From the NCBI RefSeq assembly GCF_015234515.1, contig NZ_JADGMY010000029.1:1-64000 (forward strand): a stretch of DNA of 64,000 bases. Direction: 5' to 3'. Numbering within the stretch: position 1 is the stretch's first letter; each line of letters starts with the position of its first letter. Under the pieces are notes generated by a model, which was given only the letters and a program-made list of their open reading frames with translations, was not told where the DNA came from and did no database searches. The stretch is from Cellulomonas sp. (GTDB taxonomy: Bacteria; Actinomycetota; Actinomycetes; Actinomycetales; Cellulomonadaceae). Positions 34,326-43,817 of this stretch are shown piece after piece. The translations under genes were made by a program, and so were the position numbers.

Positions 34326-35807
34326 TCACACGACCTGCACGGTCGCGTGGGCCTGCAGCGGGCAGGGAAGCGTCGGGTCGAACGTCAGCGTCAGCGCGCT
34401 GGCGACGAACATCCCGCCTATCTCCTGTGCCGCGATCTCGGGCTTCGTCCCCGGTCGGGTCTGGTCGACGTCCTGGGCGAAGAAGAAGACGTCCCAGCGG
34501 CCGCGCGGGTCCTGCCCGGCCCGGAGCAGGATCTTGTGGGCGCGCTCAAGGCTGAGCGCCCCGGCGTACACCCCGTCGTCCGGCTTGGGGTCGAACCCCA
34601 GCCCGTCGTCCGTCAGGTCGATGACGAAGTACATGCCCCCGGGCGCGCGCAGCGCGGCGAACGTGTACAGGTCCGGACCGGTGAACCGGCTGCCGTCCGG
34701 CTTGTCGACGGTCGCACGCACCCACAGGTCGTCGGACACCCCGATGGTCGGCGGCGCCTCGACGGTGACCGGGCCCGCGACGTGGATGTTCGTCTGCGTC
34801 TCGGTGATCGAGTGGGTGGCCGTGCCTGCGGTGGTCGTGCGGGTGTACGTCCACTCGACGTCCGCCGTGTACGCCACGCCGGCGTTGGGCGCGGCGGGCA
34901 GCGTCCAGCTCGCGACGACCTTCTCGCCCGTCGTCAGCACGCCGGGATCGGGTGCGGTGGCCTCCTGGCCACGCCACCACGGGTCGGCGTCGTCCGAGCA
35001 GGCGACGATCAGCGCGCCGGTCGCGATGCCGCTCGCGACGCCCGCGACCGTGGCCGACACGCTCGAGCCGTGCGGGTCGGGGGTGCAGCAGCTGACGGAC
35101 GGGTCGGTCTCGTCGAACGTCCCGGCGACGCCCACGGACGCGGTCCCGCCCCCGGTGGCCGCAGCAACGGCCGCGACGATCGCCGCGATGATCGCGACGA
35201 TGACCGCGAGCACCTTCCACCACGGGTCGGAGAACGGCAGGTCGCCGTGGGCGCCCTCGTACGCGGGGTTCGGGTGCCACTCGCTGGTGAACCCCGTGGG
35301 GACGTACGGACCGTCCGGGGTCCGGCACTTGCCGTCGGGCCCCCACTCCTGGCGCGGTCCGATCGCGCGGAACGACGACACGACGAGCGTGCCCTCCTCG
35401 ATCTCGCACGTGTACTGCTCGGCGACCGGGTCGTAGCGGGTCTGCGACACGAAGATCTGCTGGATGACGCGGTGCGGGTCGAACCCGGCGGCGCGCGCGA
35501 CGAAGCTGACCAGCCGCTTGCCGGGTGTCGCGTGCTCGAAGTCCGCGTCCCAGGCCACCATGACGGTCGCCCCGGCGAGCACCGTCGCGAAGGTGTGCGT
35601 GCGGGCGACGGGCACGATGCCCGGGTCGCCGACGCTCTCCAGGTAGATCGTCACGTCCGTCAGGTCGGACCCCGACGTGTTGGTGAAGTGGGCCGCGATC
35701 CGCAGGTGGTGCAGCGCGTTGTCGAAGACGCCGTCGGGCAGCATCATCCGCGTCACCGGCTCGATGGCGAACGGCCGGAACGGGACGTCGATCGGTGTGG
35801 TGCTCAT
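34326..35807 (-). CDS. Unknown protein with central membrane segment and beta-rich domains
   Basis: I do not recognise this 493-residue protein. It has beta-strand-rich N-terminal sequence resembling an Ig-like domain (ALHHLRIAAHFTNTSG) and a Trp-flanked hydrophobic stretch (WWKVLAVIVAIIAAIVAAVA, about residues 196-215). After it come a Cys pair and an isolated Cys (SVSCCTPDP, VACSDD), and a C-terminal part with a DDG-x3-D-x3-DDGVYAG loop like calcium-binding or choice-of-anchor modules. No signal peptide is seen. It overlaps the upstream gene by 4 bases, so the two form an operon. Membrane or surface location is inferred only. Confidence 0.75.
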   Translation of the reverse strand: MSTTPIDVPFRPFAIEPVTRMMLPDGVFDNALHHLRIAAHFTNTSGSDLTDVTIYLESVGDPGIVPVARTHTFATVLAGATVMVAWDADFEHATPGKRLVSFVARAAGFDPHRVIQQIFVSQTRYDPVAEQYTCEIEEGTLVVSSFRAIGPRQEWGPDGKCRTPDGPYVPTGFTSEWHPNPAYEGAHGDLPFSDPWWKVLAVIVAIIAAIVAAVAAATGGGTASVGVAGTFDETDPSVSCCTPDPHGSSVSATVAGVASGIATGALIVACSDDADPWWRGQEATAPDPGVLTTGEKVVASWTLPAAPNAGVAYTADVEWTYTRTTTAGTATHSITETQTNIHVAGPVTVEAPPTIGVSDDLWVRATVDKPDGSRFTGPDLYTFAALRAPGGMYFVIDLTDDGLGFDPKPDDGVYAGALSLERAHKILLRAGQDPRGRWDVFFFAQDVDQTRPGTKPEIAAQEIGGMFVASALTLTFDPTLPCPLQAHATVQVV

Positions 35808-36655
35808 CGGTCCGTCTCCTTCTCGCTGGTGCCGACGACGACGAACGCGATGCCGCCGACGACGGTGTCGCCGTCCACGTCGTCGTGCCGCTGCTCGAGG
35901 CGCACGAGCTGGTACTCGCCGGCCGCCGGCGGCTCGCCGGTCAGGGCCAGGTGCACGGCCCGCTGCCGTGCGGCGGGGACGTCGACCCGCAGCTTGCCGG
36001 GCGCGTCCTCGTCGGGGCCGGGGCAGCCTCCGCGCAGGCGCAGCCCCGCGCGGACGGTGGCCTCCTTCGCCGGCCGCGCCCCACGCACGCCCAGGTCGCG
36101 CAGCACCCGCTCGTCGAGCTCCCCGCCGACCTCGACGGTGAGCACGAACCTCGCGTCGGTGCGCGGCAGGCCCGCCACGGTGAGCGTGCGGACCATCGCC
36201 CCGCTCATCGACAGGACCGTGAGGTTCTTCTGGGCCACCTCGACGTACGTCGGCGGGTCGAACACGTCGGGCAGCGGCCGAGGGATCGAGTCGCCCGGGT
36301 AGGTCGCGACGGCGACGAGGCACTCGTGCCCCCCGTTGACGACGGCCGGCAGCCACGGCACCAGGCACAGGACGTCCTGCGGCCCGCCGCCGACGAGCGC
36401 GTCGCCGAACGCCGTGCCGATCGGGTGCGCATTCGTGCGGGAGACCTGGAAGGTCGGGTCGGCCCACCACAGGTCGACGCGGACGCCGGGCGCGTCCTGG
36501 TCGCCGTGGTTCTCGATGCGCGCCCACACGTACGCGGGCTCACCGGCCACCGGCACGCCGGGCGGCCCCGCCGGGTCGCTGCCCGGCACCACCCAGATGT
36601 CCGGGCTCAGGTACCAGTACGGGTCTCCGTCACGGATCTCGACCTGTGCGCTCAC
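35804..36655 (-). CDS. Unknown CARDB/Ig-like protein, first gene of pair
   Basis: A 283-residue protein of unknown function. Residues about 40-125 (AYVWARIENHGDQDAPGVRVDLWWADP ... HECLVAVATYPGD) look like a CARDB-type Ig-like adhesion domain. The rest is beta-rich with several Pro/Gly turns. There is no signal peptide and no membrane helix. GTG 36655 is preceded by a GGGGG-rich ribosome-binding-like sequence. It is translationally coupled to the following 493-residue gene by an ATGA overlap. The pair lies inside the accessory region between a Fic gene and the jet operon. Confidence 0.75.
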   Translation of the reverse strand: MSAQVEIRDGDPYWYLSPDIWVVPGSDPAGPPGVPVAGEPAYVWARIENHGDQDAPGVRVDLWWADPTFQVSRTNAHPIGTAFGDALVGGGPQDVLCLVPWLPAVVNGGHECLVAVATYPGDSIPRPLPDVFDPPTYVEVAQKNLTVLSMSGAMVRTLTVAGLPRTDARFVLTVEVGGELDERVLRDLGVRGARPAKEATVRAGLRLRGGCPGPDEDAPGKLRVDVPAARQRAVHLALTGEPPAAGEYQLVRLEQRHDDVDGDTVVGGIAFVVVGTSEKETDR

Positions 36656-36810
36656 GTCCGCCCCCCTGCGTGACCGTCGGGTGAGCGCGGTGCTCGCCTC
36701 GGGTGGAGGAGGCCCGGCACGGCGGTGCGCGTACGTGCCGGCGGCGATTCACCCCGGGTGGATCCGTGAGTGTCCCGCGGCAAGGCTCGTCGCCCCGGCG
36801 CCGCTGGTCG

Positions 36811-37110
36811 TCAGGCGCGCGGTTGAGGTCCTCGACCGGTGAGCGCGCAGGCGTGCGCGACCGCGTCGGTCAGGGGGATGCGCTCTTGCTCGACGCGCCG
36901 GACAGCGACCTCACCGGCTGTGGTCAGCGCGTAGTACGCGGCCCGTTCCGGTTCCGTCAGGGACGTCAGATCGGTCGCCCGCCGACGCAGGGGCTCACCG
37001 GTCGTGTCGCGTCCGACCCCCAGGGCCGCGTAGCGATCCAGGGTCTGCCCGTCCATGAGCATCGAGACGACCGCCCGTGCTGGGGACCCGTCGGGGGCCG
37101 GTTGTGCCAT
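36811..37110 (-). CDS. Small hypothetical protein, possibly the 3' part of a frameshifted gene
   Basis: A 99-residue ORF with helical, charged composition (DGQTLDRYAALGVGRD, LTEPERAAYYALTTAGEVAVRRVEQERIPLTDAVAHAC). I do not recognise it. No ribosome-binding site precedes ATG 37110. Directly upstream another frame from GTG 37235 reads ARVESEPVVTPDVLG and DAADAVAVALRR, which would join smoothly to LAHLRTRMAQ if one base were restored near 37139. It may therefore be the remains of a protein of about 140 residues. Confidence 0.4.
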   Translation of the reverse strand: MAQPAPDGSPARAVVSMLMDGQTLDRYAALGVGRDTTGEPLRRRATDLTSLTEPERAAYYALTTAGEVAVRRVEQERIPLTDAVAHACALTGRGPQPRA

Positions 37111-37408
37111 GCGGGTGCGGAGGTGGGCCAGCTACGTCTCAGAGCGACGGCCACCGCGTCCGCGGCGTCCTTCGGGCCGAGGACGTCGGGCGTCACGACG
37201 GGCTCACTCTCCACGCGGGCAACTCCGGTGGCCACTCCGGTGTCAGCCGCGTCGGGGAGTCAGGACCCGTGACCTGCACCGGCGACCTCGGCCGGTCTGC
37301 GGTACCACGTGGTGCTCATCAGATCTCCCGGACGGTGGAGCGACTGCGGCGGCCAGTCCCTGCGAGAGTAGACGCACGCTTCCGGCACCCTGGGCACCGG
37401 GCCGAGCG

Positions 37409-37780
37409 TCAGTCGACGGCAGCCCCGCCGGAGGGCGGTCCGGCCGGCGTGCCGAGGTGGGCCGTGAGCTCGTCCATGGTCCGCGCGAACGCCGCGGGCA
37501 GGTCGACGTCGTAGGCGTCGGCGAGGACCAGCAGCGACCACAGGCAGTCGGCGAGCTCATGCGCGAGCGCGTCGTCGAGGTCGGGGCGGGGTCGCACCCC
37601 CGCCTTGCCCTGGACGAGCTTGGCGAGGTCGCCGACGTCGCCGACGAACCCGAGCATCGTCTCCTCGACCGTCCACGTGCGGCCGTGGCGCTCGGCCTCG
37701 ACGTGTGCGTAGAGCTCGCGCACCGCCATGGCCCGCGCCTGCAGGTCCCGCAGGTCGGCGCCGCCCGGCACGTCCGTCAT
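37409..37780 (-). CDS. MazG-like nucleotide pyrophosphohydrolase-fold protein, fourth gene of jet operon
   Basis: A 123-residue all-alpha NTP-pyrophosphatase-type protein. The second metal motif ExxD is intact (E75-L-A-D78, HELADCLWSLL). The first, EExxE in MazG, reads G47-D-V-G-D51, so acidic residues remain at two of three positions but as Asp. Such GDVGD variants may bind metal differently or not hydrolyse nucleotides. ATG 37780 overlaps the stop of jetC (ATGA), so it is made as part of the SMC-like operon, where a jetD nuclease gene would be expected. Confidence 0.8.
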   Translation of the reverse strand: MTDVPGGADLRDLQARAMAVRELYAHVEAERHGRTWTVEETMLGFVGDVGDLAKLVQGKAGVRPRPDLDDALAHELADCLWSLLVLADAYDVDLPAAFARTMDELTAHLGTPAGPPSGGAAVD

Positions 37781-40700
37781 GCGACGGTGGTCCCGTCGGG
37801 CACGCCTGCCACGGGCTTGGTGCGCGACCGGCCGGCCGCGTCCTTCAGCACGATGTACTTCAGGTCCACGTGCGGCTCCAGCGCGCTGAACTTGTCGTTC
37901 GGTGCGCCGATGACCAGCTGGAACCCCAGCCCGCGCCAGGCTCCGATCGCGCGTCCCGTGAACCGGGCGTCGGCCTTGATGAGCGCCTCGTCGAGGAACA
38001 CTGGTGCGTACCGGGGGCGCTCGGCACCCGCGTCGCCGAGCTGGTAGCGCAACGCCGCGCCGACGATGAACGCCACCAGCTCCTGCGACTCGCCGCCCGA
38101 CTTCTCCCCGATGTGGTCGTACAGCGCGACGTGGTTGCCGTCGAGGTCGACCTTCTCGGCCGACAGGCGCACGTGGCGGCGGACGTCCACGAGGTCCGCG
38201 TAGTCCGGAGCGGTGCGTCGGATGCGGTCGATGACCTTCGCCATGCGGTGGTACCGCTTCTCGCGCTCGGCGTCGGTCGCCTCGGTCGACAGGACCTCGC
38301 GCAGCTCCCGCAGCTCCTTGCGGAACCGGGCGACCACGGTGGACTGCGTGTCGCGCGCGTCGATCCGCAGCCGGTGGTCGTCGTCCGCGAACGGCAGGTC
38401 CGCGAGGATGTCGTTGACCGGCCGGATCCGTTCCTTGATCTCGCGCACCGAGCGGGCCAGTGCGCTGTGCAGGTCGGCCAGGTCGTTGCCGGACAGCCGC
38501 AGCAGGCTCTTGCGCCACTCGGCCTCCAGCTCGTGCAGCCCGTTGGTCTCCAGCTCGACCAGCACGCGCTCGAAGTCGCCGTACGACGCCTCCGGGTCGG
38601 TCCCCAGGTTCGGGTCGGGCCAGCGCTCCACGAACGTCTCGAACGTGCGGCGCAGCGCGTCACGCGCGGCGGCGACGGTCTGCTGCGCCGCCTGCCGGTC
38701 GGCGCGCAGCAGGTCCGCGGCCCGGGCCACGACCCCGTCGAACGCCGCGAGGGCCGCGCCGGGCTCGGTGCGGTCGTCCACGCGGGGCAGGTCCGCCTCG
38801 GTGCCCCGCAGCACGGTCTCGAGGTACGCACGCTGGTCGGCGTCCAGCACGGTGCCGGCGTCCTGCGCCTCGTCGAGCGCCGCCTGGGCGACGTCGACCT
38901 CGTCCGTCGTTGCCGACCAGGCCTTCTCCAGATCAGCCGCCGACCCCTTGGTGCGGCCGAGCTGCTCGCTGAGGTCCTGGATCGACACCTCGAGCTCGAC
39001 GGCGCGCTGCTGCAGCCGCACGACCTCGGGGTTGCCGGACGTGACGTCGGTGACGACCTTGTCCCACCGGGCGCGTTCGGCCTCGACGGCCGCGACGTCG
39101 ACCTGGTCCCACGACGTCTCGGTGACGACCGCCCAGGCGCGCTGCCGCGCGTCGTGCTGGTCGAGCACGGCCTCCGCCTCCCGGACGTGACGCTCCGCGT
39201 CGGCCATGCGCCGCTCGGCGCGCGCGACCTGCGTGTCGAGGTGCGCCAGGCGCCGGGTGTTGGTGAACCCCAGGACGTTGCCGCGGCCCTGGCCGCCGTG
39301 CGCCCCACGCCGGCCCTCCGAGACCTGCCCGGAGCGCGTCAGCGCCTTCTCGTGCTGCGAGAGCTCACCGGGGGTGTCCACGCAGACGTACGCGAACCTG
39401 GTGGCCAGCTCGCTGCGCAGCCACCCGGTGAACGGGCCGTCGCGGTAGTCGAGGCGCCCGGGCAGCGTGCGCCCGTCGGGTGCGACGTCGTCGCGCAGCC
39501 CCGTGGGGACGCCCTCGAACCGGATGCGGCGCGCGGTGGGGACCGCGTCGATCGCCTTGCGGAACGCACCCAGGTGCGCGACGTCGATGAGCAGGAGCGT
39601 CGCGAACCCGCCGAGCGCGAGGTTGAACGCCTCGCGCCACGGCTCGTGCTCGGTGCGGACCTCGACCAGCTCGGCGACGAACGGCAGGTCGTCGGTCGTC
39701 AGGCCCGCGGCCGCGGCGAGCGCGGCGCGCGCCGCGTGCAGGTCGCCGGGGATGTTGTCGTGCCGGCGTGCCACGGCGGCGCGCTCCGCACGCAGCGACG
39801 CCAGGTCGGCCGTCGCCTCCTTCTTCTCCGACATCGCGTCGAACAGCGCCTGCCGGGCGGTCGCCTTGGCGTCGCCGTCGGCCAGCTCGTGCTCCGCGCG
39901 GGCGACGAGGTCGGCGTACTCGTCGGCGGTCGTGGCACGGATGTCGAGCGCGGCCGTCAGGACCTCGTCCAGACGGGTGCGGGCGCGCCCCACCTCGGCG
40001 AGCCGGGCATCGACGCCCCGCAGCTCGCGCTGCGCGGTGGCGAGCTGGTCGCCCCCCGACGCCCACAGCGTCTGCTTGACGCCCTCGTGCTCGGCGCGTG
40101 CCGCCGCGACGCGCGCCGCGGTCTCGGCCGCCAGGCGCTGCGCGTGCTGGTGGCGTCGCTGCAGGTCGGACTCCACGTCCCGCAGCAGGCCCAACCGGCG
40201 CTCGTGCCGCCACAGCGCCGCGGGGGACGTGCGGTCGTCGAACGACCCCACGGCCTCGACGACGCGCAACCGCTGACCGGCCGCCTCGATCGCCGCGCGG
40301 TGCTCCCGGATGGGCTCCAGCGTCCGCACCTGCTGCCGGGCGGTGATCATCTGGTCGCGCGTGCCGGTGAGCTTGTCGAACTGCTCGACCACCGCGTCTG
40401 CGGTCGCGAACGTGTCGGGCTCCTCGAGCACCATCGCCTTGTACAGCGCGTCCACCGTGGTGATCTGCTGACCCGCCTGGATGCGGCCCAGCAGCGCGAC
40501 CGCCTTGGCACCGTCGCCGGACGCACCGATGCCCAGCGTCGAGTGCAGCCGTGCCGTGAACTCGCGGTCGGTGTCGAAGCACGTCAGGCCCGTGGCCGTC
40601 ACGGCCGGGCGTGCCAGGCGCTGACCGGCCGCAGCCTCGAGGTCGCGCAGGTCGAACGGTCCGTCGCACGTCGCGCGCACGGCCGTCACCTCGTCGAGCG

Positions 40701-41157
40701 TCCGCGCGGCCGACGGGACGTACCAGGCGCGTACGCCGGTCAGCGTCGTGCCGGACTGGTCGACCCACGTCATGGCGATCGCCGACCACGTGTCGCGCCC
40801 GTCACCGCGCAGCACGCGCTGGCGCGTGCCCTCCGCCGTGCGCGACTCGTCGAGCTTGCCGCGCGCGTAGGACAGGATGTTGCGCTGGTCCTTGCCGCGC
40901 GGCCGGCCCACGACGCCGCCGTTGGACGCACCGTTGAACGGCGTCGTGTGCGGCATGAGCAGCGCGATGTAGGCGTCCATGAGGGTGGACTTCCCGGACC
41001 CCGAGCCGCCGGACAGCAGCGTCGCGGTCGAGGCCAGCCGCACGCGGTGGTGCCCGTCGTACCCGCCCCAGTTGACCAGCTGCAGGTCGAGGGCGACCCA
41101 CTGCTGGCCCGTCGACGCCGCGGGGATCAGCCCGAACAGCGAGTCGACCATCGTCAT
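37777..41157 (-). CDS. jetC: JetC/MksB-like SMC ATPase of a Wadjet-type system
   Basis: A 1126-residue SMC-like ATPase. Walker A (GGSGSGKST) is at 50-58 in the N-terminal head. Two long coiled coils with an intervening hinge-like globular part occupy most of the middle. The C-terminal head has the signature KSGGESQ at about 1019-1025 and Walker B with catalytic Glu (VFLDEAL, E1057). JetC/MksB assembles with JetA and JetB into a loop-extruding complex that recognises plasmid-sized circular DNA. It overlaps jetB by 4 bases and the MazG-like gene by 4 bases, so all are one operon. It looks intact. Confidence 0.9.
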   Translation of the reverse strand: MTMVDSLFGLIPAASTGQQWVALDLQLVNWGGYDGHHRVRLASTATLLSGGSGSGKSTLMDAYIALLMPHTTPFNGASNGGVVGRPRGKDQRNILSYARGKLDESRTAEGTRQRVLRGDGRDTWSAIAMTWVDQSGTTLTGVRAWYVPSAARTLDEVTAVRATCDGPFDLRDLEAAAGQRLARPAVTATGLTCFDTDREFTARLHSTLGIGASGDGAKAVALLGRIQAGQQITTVDALYKAMVLEEPDTFATADAVVEQFDKLTGTRDQMITARQQVRTLEPIREHRAAIEAAGQRLRVVEAVGSFDDRTSPAALWRHERRLGLLRDVESDLQRRHQHAQRLAAETAARVAAARAEHEGVKQTLWASGGDQLATAQRELRGVDARLAEVGRARTRLDEVLTAALDIRATTADEYADLVARAEHELADGDAKATARQALFDAMSEKKEATADLASLRAERAAVARRHDNIPGDLHAARAALAAAAGLTTDDLPFVAELVEVRTEHEPWREAFNLALGGFATLLLIDVAHLGAFRKAIDAVPTARRIRFEGVPTGLRDDVAPDGRTLPGRLDYRDGPFTGWLRSELATRFAYVCVDTPGELSQHEKALTRSGQVSEGRRGAHGGQGRGNVLGFTNTRRLAHLDTQVARAERRMADAERHVREAEAVLDQHDARQRAWAVVTETSWDQVDVAAVEAERARWDKVVTDVTSGNPEVVRLQQRAVELEVSIQDLSEQLGRTKGSAADLEKAWSATTDEVDVAQAALDEAQDAGTVLDADQRAYLETVLRGTEADLPRVDDRTEPGAALAAFDGVVARAADLLRADRQAAQQTVAAARDALRRTFETFVERWPDPNLGTDPEASYGDFERVLVELETNGLHELEAEWRKSLLRLSGNDLADLHSALARSVREIKERIRPVNDILADLPFADDDHRLRIDARDTQSTVVARFRKELRELREVLSTEATDAEREKRYHRMAKVIDRIRRTAPDYADLVDVRRHVRLSAEKVDLDGNHVALYDHIGEKSGGESQELVAFIVGAALRYQLGDAGAERPRYAPVFLDEALIKADARFTGRAIGAWRGLGFQLVIGAPNDKFSALEPHVDLKYIVLKDAAGRSRTKPVAGVPDGTTVA

Positions 41158-41897
41158 CGCTCGTCCACCTCGTCCGTGTCGTCGTCGCCACCGTCGACGG
41201 GGGAGTCCGCCACACCGCCGCGCGTGCGCAGCCAGTCGCGCAGCTCGGTCAGCCGCTCGTTGCTCAGCACGATCTCGACCAGCGACCTCACCCGGAACCG
41301 GCCCTCCGACTCCTCCTCGATGACGCCCTCCTTCACCAGGCGCGCGATGGCCGTGCGGATCTCGCGCTGGTGGGCGGCCACGTTCGTGTCGTCGGGGTCG
41401 AAGTACGTCAGCGCGGTCTGCTCGAGCTCCTCGACGTCCACCCGGACCGACGTCTCACCGGCTCCGCGTGAGCGCTGGAAGACCGTGCGCAGGTGCACCA
41501 GGACCAGCGTCTCGGCACGCGAGTACGGGTCGTCGCGCAGCAGCACCGGCACGTCGAGCTCCGCCGACCTCACCTGCCGCTTGTACGCGATGCCGCGGTC
41601 GTGGTCGACGACGAGGTGCACGAACAGGTCGTGCAGCCGCGACTCGACCACCTGCTGGTTCTCCAGCAGCGTGCGCCACTGCGCGGGGTTGCGCTCCGCG
41701 AGCAGGTACCGGCGCTGCAGCAGCCGCACCAGCACGCGCCGCACGTCCGCGTCGAGCGTGCCGGAGTCCCCGGCGAACAGCTCGGCCGGGTCGTCCTCCA
41801 TGGCGACGGGCGCGATGAACCCACCGTCGCCGGGCAGCTCGTCGGCCGGTGCTCCGGCCGCCACCGCGCCGTCCGTCACGACGTCCGTCTCACTCAT
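41154..41897 (-). CDS. jetB: JetB/MksE-like protein (DUF4194)
   Basis: A 247-residue DUF4194 protein, the KITE-type winged-helix subunit of Wadjet/Mks complexes. Conserved stretches are [45 protein letters not shown] and LVHLRTVF, then a second winged helix ending [16 protein letters not shown]. The N- and C-terminal tails are acidic and probably disordered. The start lies inside the end of jetA (8-base overlap) and the end overlaps jetC (4 bases). Confidence 0.9.
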   Translation of the reverse strand: MSETDVVTDGAVAAGAPADELPGDGGFIAPVAMEDDPAELFAGDSGTLDADVRRVLVRLLQRRYLLAERNPAQWRTLLENQQVVESRLHDLFVHLVVDHDRGIAYKRQVRSAELDVPVLLRDDPYSRAETLVLVHLRTVFQRSRGAGETSVRVDVEELEQTALTYFDPDDTNVAAHQREIRTAIARLVKEGVIEEESEGRFRVRSLVEIVLSNERLTELRDWLRTRGGVADSPVDGGDDDTDEVDER

Positions 41898-43362
41898 CGC
41901 TCTCGTCCCTCGTCCGTGTCGTCACCGCGCCGAACGCGAACCGGCGGCGTGAGCCGTCCGGCCGCACGGCGTCGACGAACGCGATCTCGTCCGTCTCCGT
42001 CATGCCGCGCTGGTGCGCGATCTCCAGCAGCCCCAGCAGATCCACCGGGCGCCGCAACGCGTCGGGTGCCGCAGCGAACGCCGCCGCGACCGCCACCTCC
42101 GGCGCGTCACCGCCGAACAGCGCCAGGTGCACGTCGAGGTCCGCGTAGTGCGGGCCGCCCCAGGCGCGCGCGTCGCCGTCCGGGACGTCCGTGCCGTCGT
42201 CCCAGTCCGTGAGGGCGTCCGGTGCCTGCGGGGGTCGCAGGTCGCCGGGCGTCTGACGCAGGTGGTCGACCTCGGCCACCGGCAGCCGGCGCAGCGGCTC
42301 GACGGCCTGCCCGCGGCGCGCACCCGGCACCCACGCCTGCAGCCCCGTCATCACGTCGCGCAGCAGGTCGTCGACCTGCCGGTCGCGCAGCGGGTCGTGG
42401 TGGCGCACCTGCGCGGTGATGACGTACGACGCCTCGCGCTGAGCGGTGAACACCTGGTCCAGGCCCTGCTCGACGCGCCGCACGATCTCGCGCAGCTCGG
42501 TGCGCTGCTGCTGGCCGAGGCGCCGTGTGAACCGGTGCCGCAGGACGGTGTCGAGCTGCTCGGACAGCTCGTCGAGCCGCTGCGGGTCACCGATGAGCCG
42601 CAGCGCGCCAGCGAACGCGCGCCCTTCCGAGGTCGACTCCATGACCTGCTCGCCGCGCTGCAGGTACTCGCGCAGCACGTCGCCGGTCGGCCGCTGGTCC
42701 TGGCGCAGCGCCGTGACGACGTCGCGCTGCATCGCCTTGATCGACTCGGCGACGCGCGCGAAGTCCGCCGGGAGCTCCCGCACGAGGTGCAGGACGTTCT
42801 CCGCCTCCTCGAGCAGCTCCTCCTCGTCGACCTCCTCGACGGTGCCCGTGCGCTCGAGCCGTGCGATCTCCGCCTGCAGCCGCTTCACCTCGGTGTCGAG
42901 GCGTGCGATGCGCACCATGACGTCGGGGTCGGCGTCGAGCGCGAGCCGCTCGACGGCCTCCAGCAGCGTCCGCACCCGCGACTGCGACACGCGCGCTCGC
43001 GCGCCGCCCGCGCGCCCGGCGACCTCGAGCGCCCCGACCGCGTGCGCCGACAGCCGGTACACCTCGACGTCGTCGTCGAGCACCTGGCGCACGAGCCAGC
43101 CCGCGTCGGCCCACTGCCGGCACAGGTCACGCGCCGAGCCCGTCGGCAGGTCGTCGCCGTGTCCCGCGGCGCGCAGCTGGTCGAGCGCGTCACCGACCTC
43201 GGTGTGCGCGTCCGCGACGGGCACCGCCGGCCGCTCGGCGGTGAACACCGACGAGAGCAGCGAGACGACGAGGGGCGCGTGCCGCTTGTGCAGCAGGTCG
43301 AGCATGGGGTTCTGGAACGCCCGGACGGCTCCCAGGTACGCCCCTTCGGCACGAGTGATCAT
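41890..43362 (-). CDS. jetA: JetA/MksF-like kleisin subunit (DUF3375)
   Basis: A 490-residue DUF3375 protein, the kleisin-like subunit that bridges the JetC heads. Family features include an N-terminal winged-helix part beginning [26 protein letters not shown] and a central coiled coil ([20 protein letters not shown]), then HFTRRL-like [25 protein letters not shown]. It is the first gene of the operon. ATG 43362 lies 8 nt after a TACGCT -10, suggesting a leaderless start. Downstream order is jetB, jetC, MazG-like gene. Confidence 0.9.
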   Translation of the reverse strand: MITRAEGAYLGAVRAFQNPMLDLLHKRHAPLVVSLLSSVFTAERPAVPVADAHTEVGDALDQLRAAGHGDDLPTGSARDLCRQWADAGWLVRQVLDDDVEVYRLSAHAVGALEVAGRAGGARARVSQSRVRTLLEAVERLALDADPDVMVRIARLDTEVKRLQAEIARLERTGTVEEVDEEELLEEAENVLHLVRELPADFARVAESIKAMQRDVVTALRQDQRPTGDVLREYLQRGEQVMESTSEGRAFAGALRLIGDPQRLDELSEQLDTVLRHRFTRRLGQQQRTELREIVRRVEQGLDQVFTAQREASYVITAQVRHHDPLRDRQVDDLLRDVMTGLQAWVPGARRGQAVEPLRRLPVAEVDHLRQTPGDLRPPQAPDALTDWDDGTDVPDGDARAWGGPHYADLDVHLALFGGDAPEVAVAAAFAAAPDALRRPVDLLGLLEIAHQRGMTETDEIAFVDAVRPDGSRRRFAFGAVTTRTRDESDE

Positions 43363-43370
43363 CGCCGGAC

Positions 43371-43376
43371 AGCGTA
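43371..43376 (-). promoter_or_regulatory. -10 element for leaderless jet operon
   Basis: TACGCT on the minus strand ends 8 nt before ATG 43362, so the jet operon has its own promoter. Confidence 0.5.
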
Positions 43377-43500
43377 GGTGCTGCGCGGGCTCCGGCTGGT
43401 CAGCGGCGGGCGGCAGCGCGTCGGTCCTGGGCGCCTCGGCCCCGCGCGACCACAGGCGGGGTGTGGTGCTGGTCACGCCGGCGTCCACGTGGAGCCCACG

Positions 43501-43540
43501 AAAAAGCCCCCGACTGCGTCTCCGCACGTCAGGGGCTCTT
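43501..43540 (-). terminator. Terminator downstream of tRNA-Leu
   Basis: An imperfect hairpin (AGCCCC at 43505-43510 with GGGGCT at 43532-43537, plus inner GAC/GTC and TGCG/CGCA pairs), followed on the minus strand by five T residues. It lies 20 bases beyond the tRNA 3' end. Confidence 0.65.
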
Positions 43541-43558
43541 CGTCGCTGTCTCAACGAG

Positions 43559-43641
43559 TGTCCGGAGGGGGACTTGAACCCCCACGCCCTTTCGGGCACT
43601 AGCACCTCAAGCTAGCGCGTCTGCCATTCCGCCACCCGGAC
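43559..43641 (-). tRNA. tRNA-Leu (anticodon GAG)
   Basis: The minus strand folds as a class II tRNA. The 7-bp acceptor stem pairs GTCCGGG with TCCGGAC (one G-T), and the discriminator is A. The anticodon stem is CTAGC/GCTAG with loop TTGAGGT, so the anticodon is GAG, reading CUC and CUU leucine codons. There is a long variable arm (TGCCCGAAAGGGCG) and a T arm with GTTCAAGTC. CCA is not encoded. Its 3' end faces the accessory region at 29.6-43.4 kb. Confidence 0.95.
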
Positions 43642-43817
43642 AGGTGGGCGTCCGCGGAACCGTTTCCGGCCCCTCGGCGCGGCAGAGAACATACCACGGG
43701 GCCGGCGCCGATCCTGCATCGAGGTGCTGCCGCGCACGCCCACGGAGGGTCGGCGGGCATCGGCCCGACCTGGGGGGCAGACTGCTCCTGACGGTTCCCC
43801 TGGGTGGAGGTCATCGC

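Noticed and set aside
34326..36527. One 733-codon frame joining both unknown minus-strand genes
   Set aside because: The part above 35807 is out of frame with the real 283-residue protein and gives Arg/Pro-rich nonsense; the 4-base overlap explains the layout better.
43559..43641. tRNA-Leu as an attachment site with a duplicated 3' end at the other border of the island
   Set aside because: No second copy of the tRNA 3' end and no integrase could be found by eye between 29.5 and 34.3 kb.
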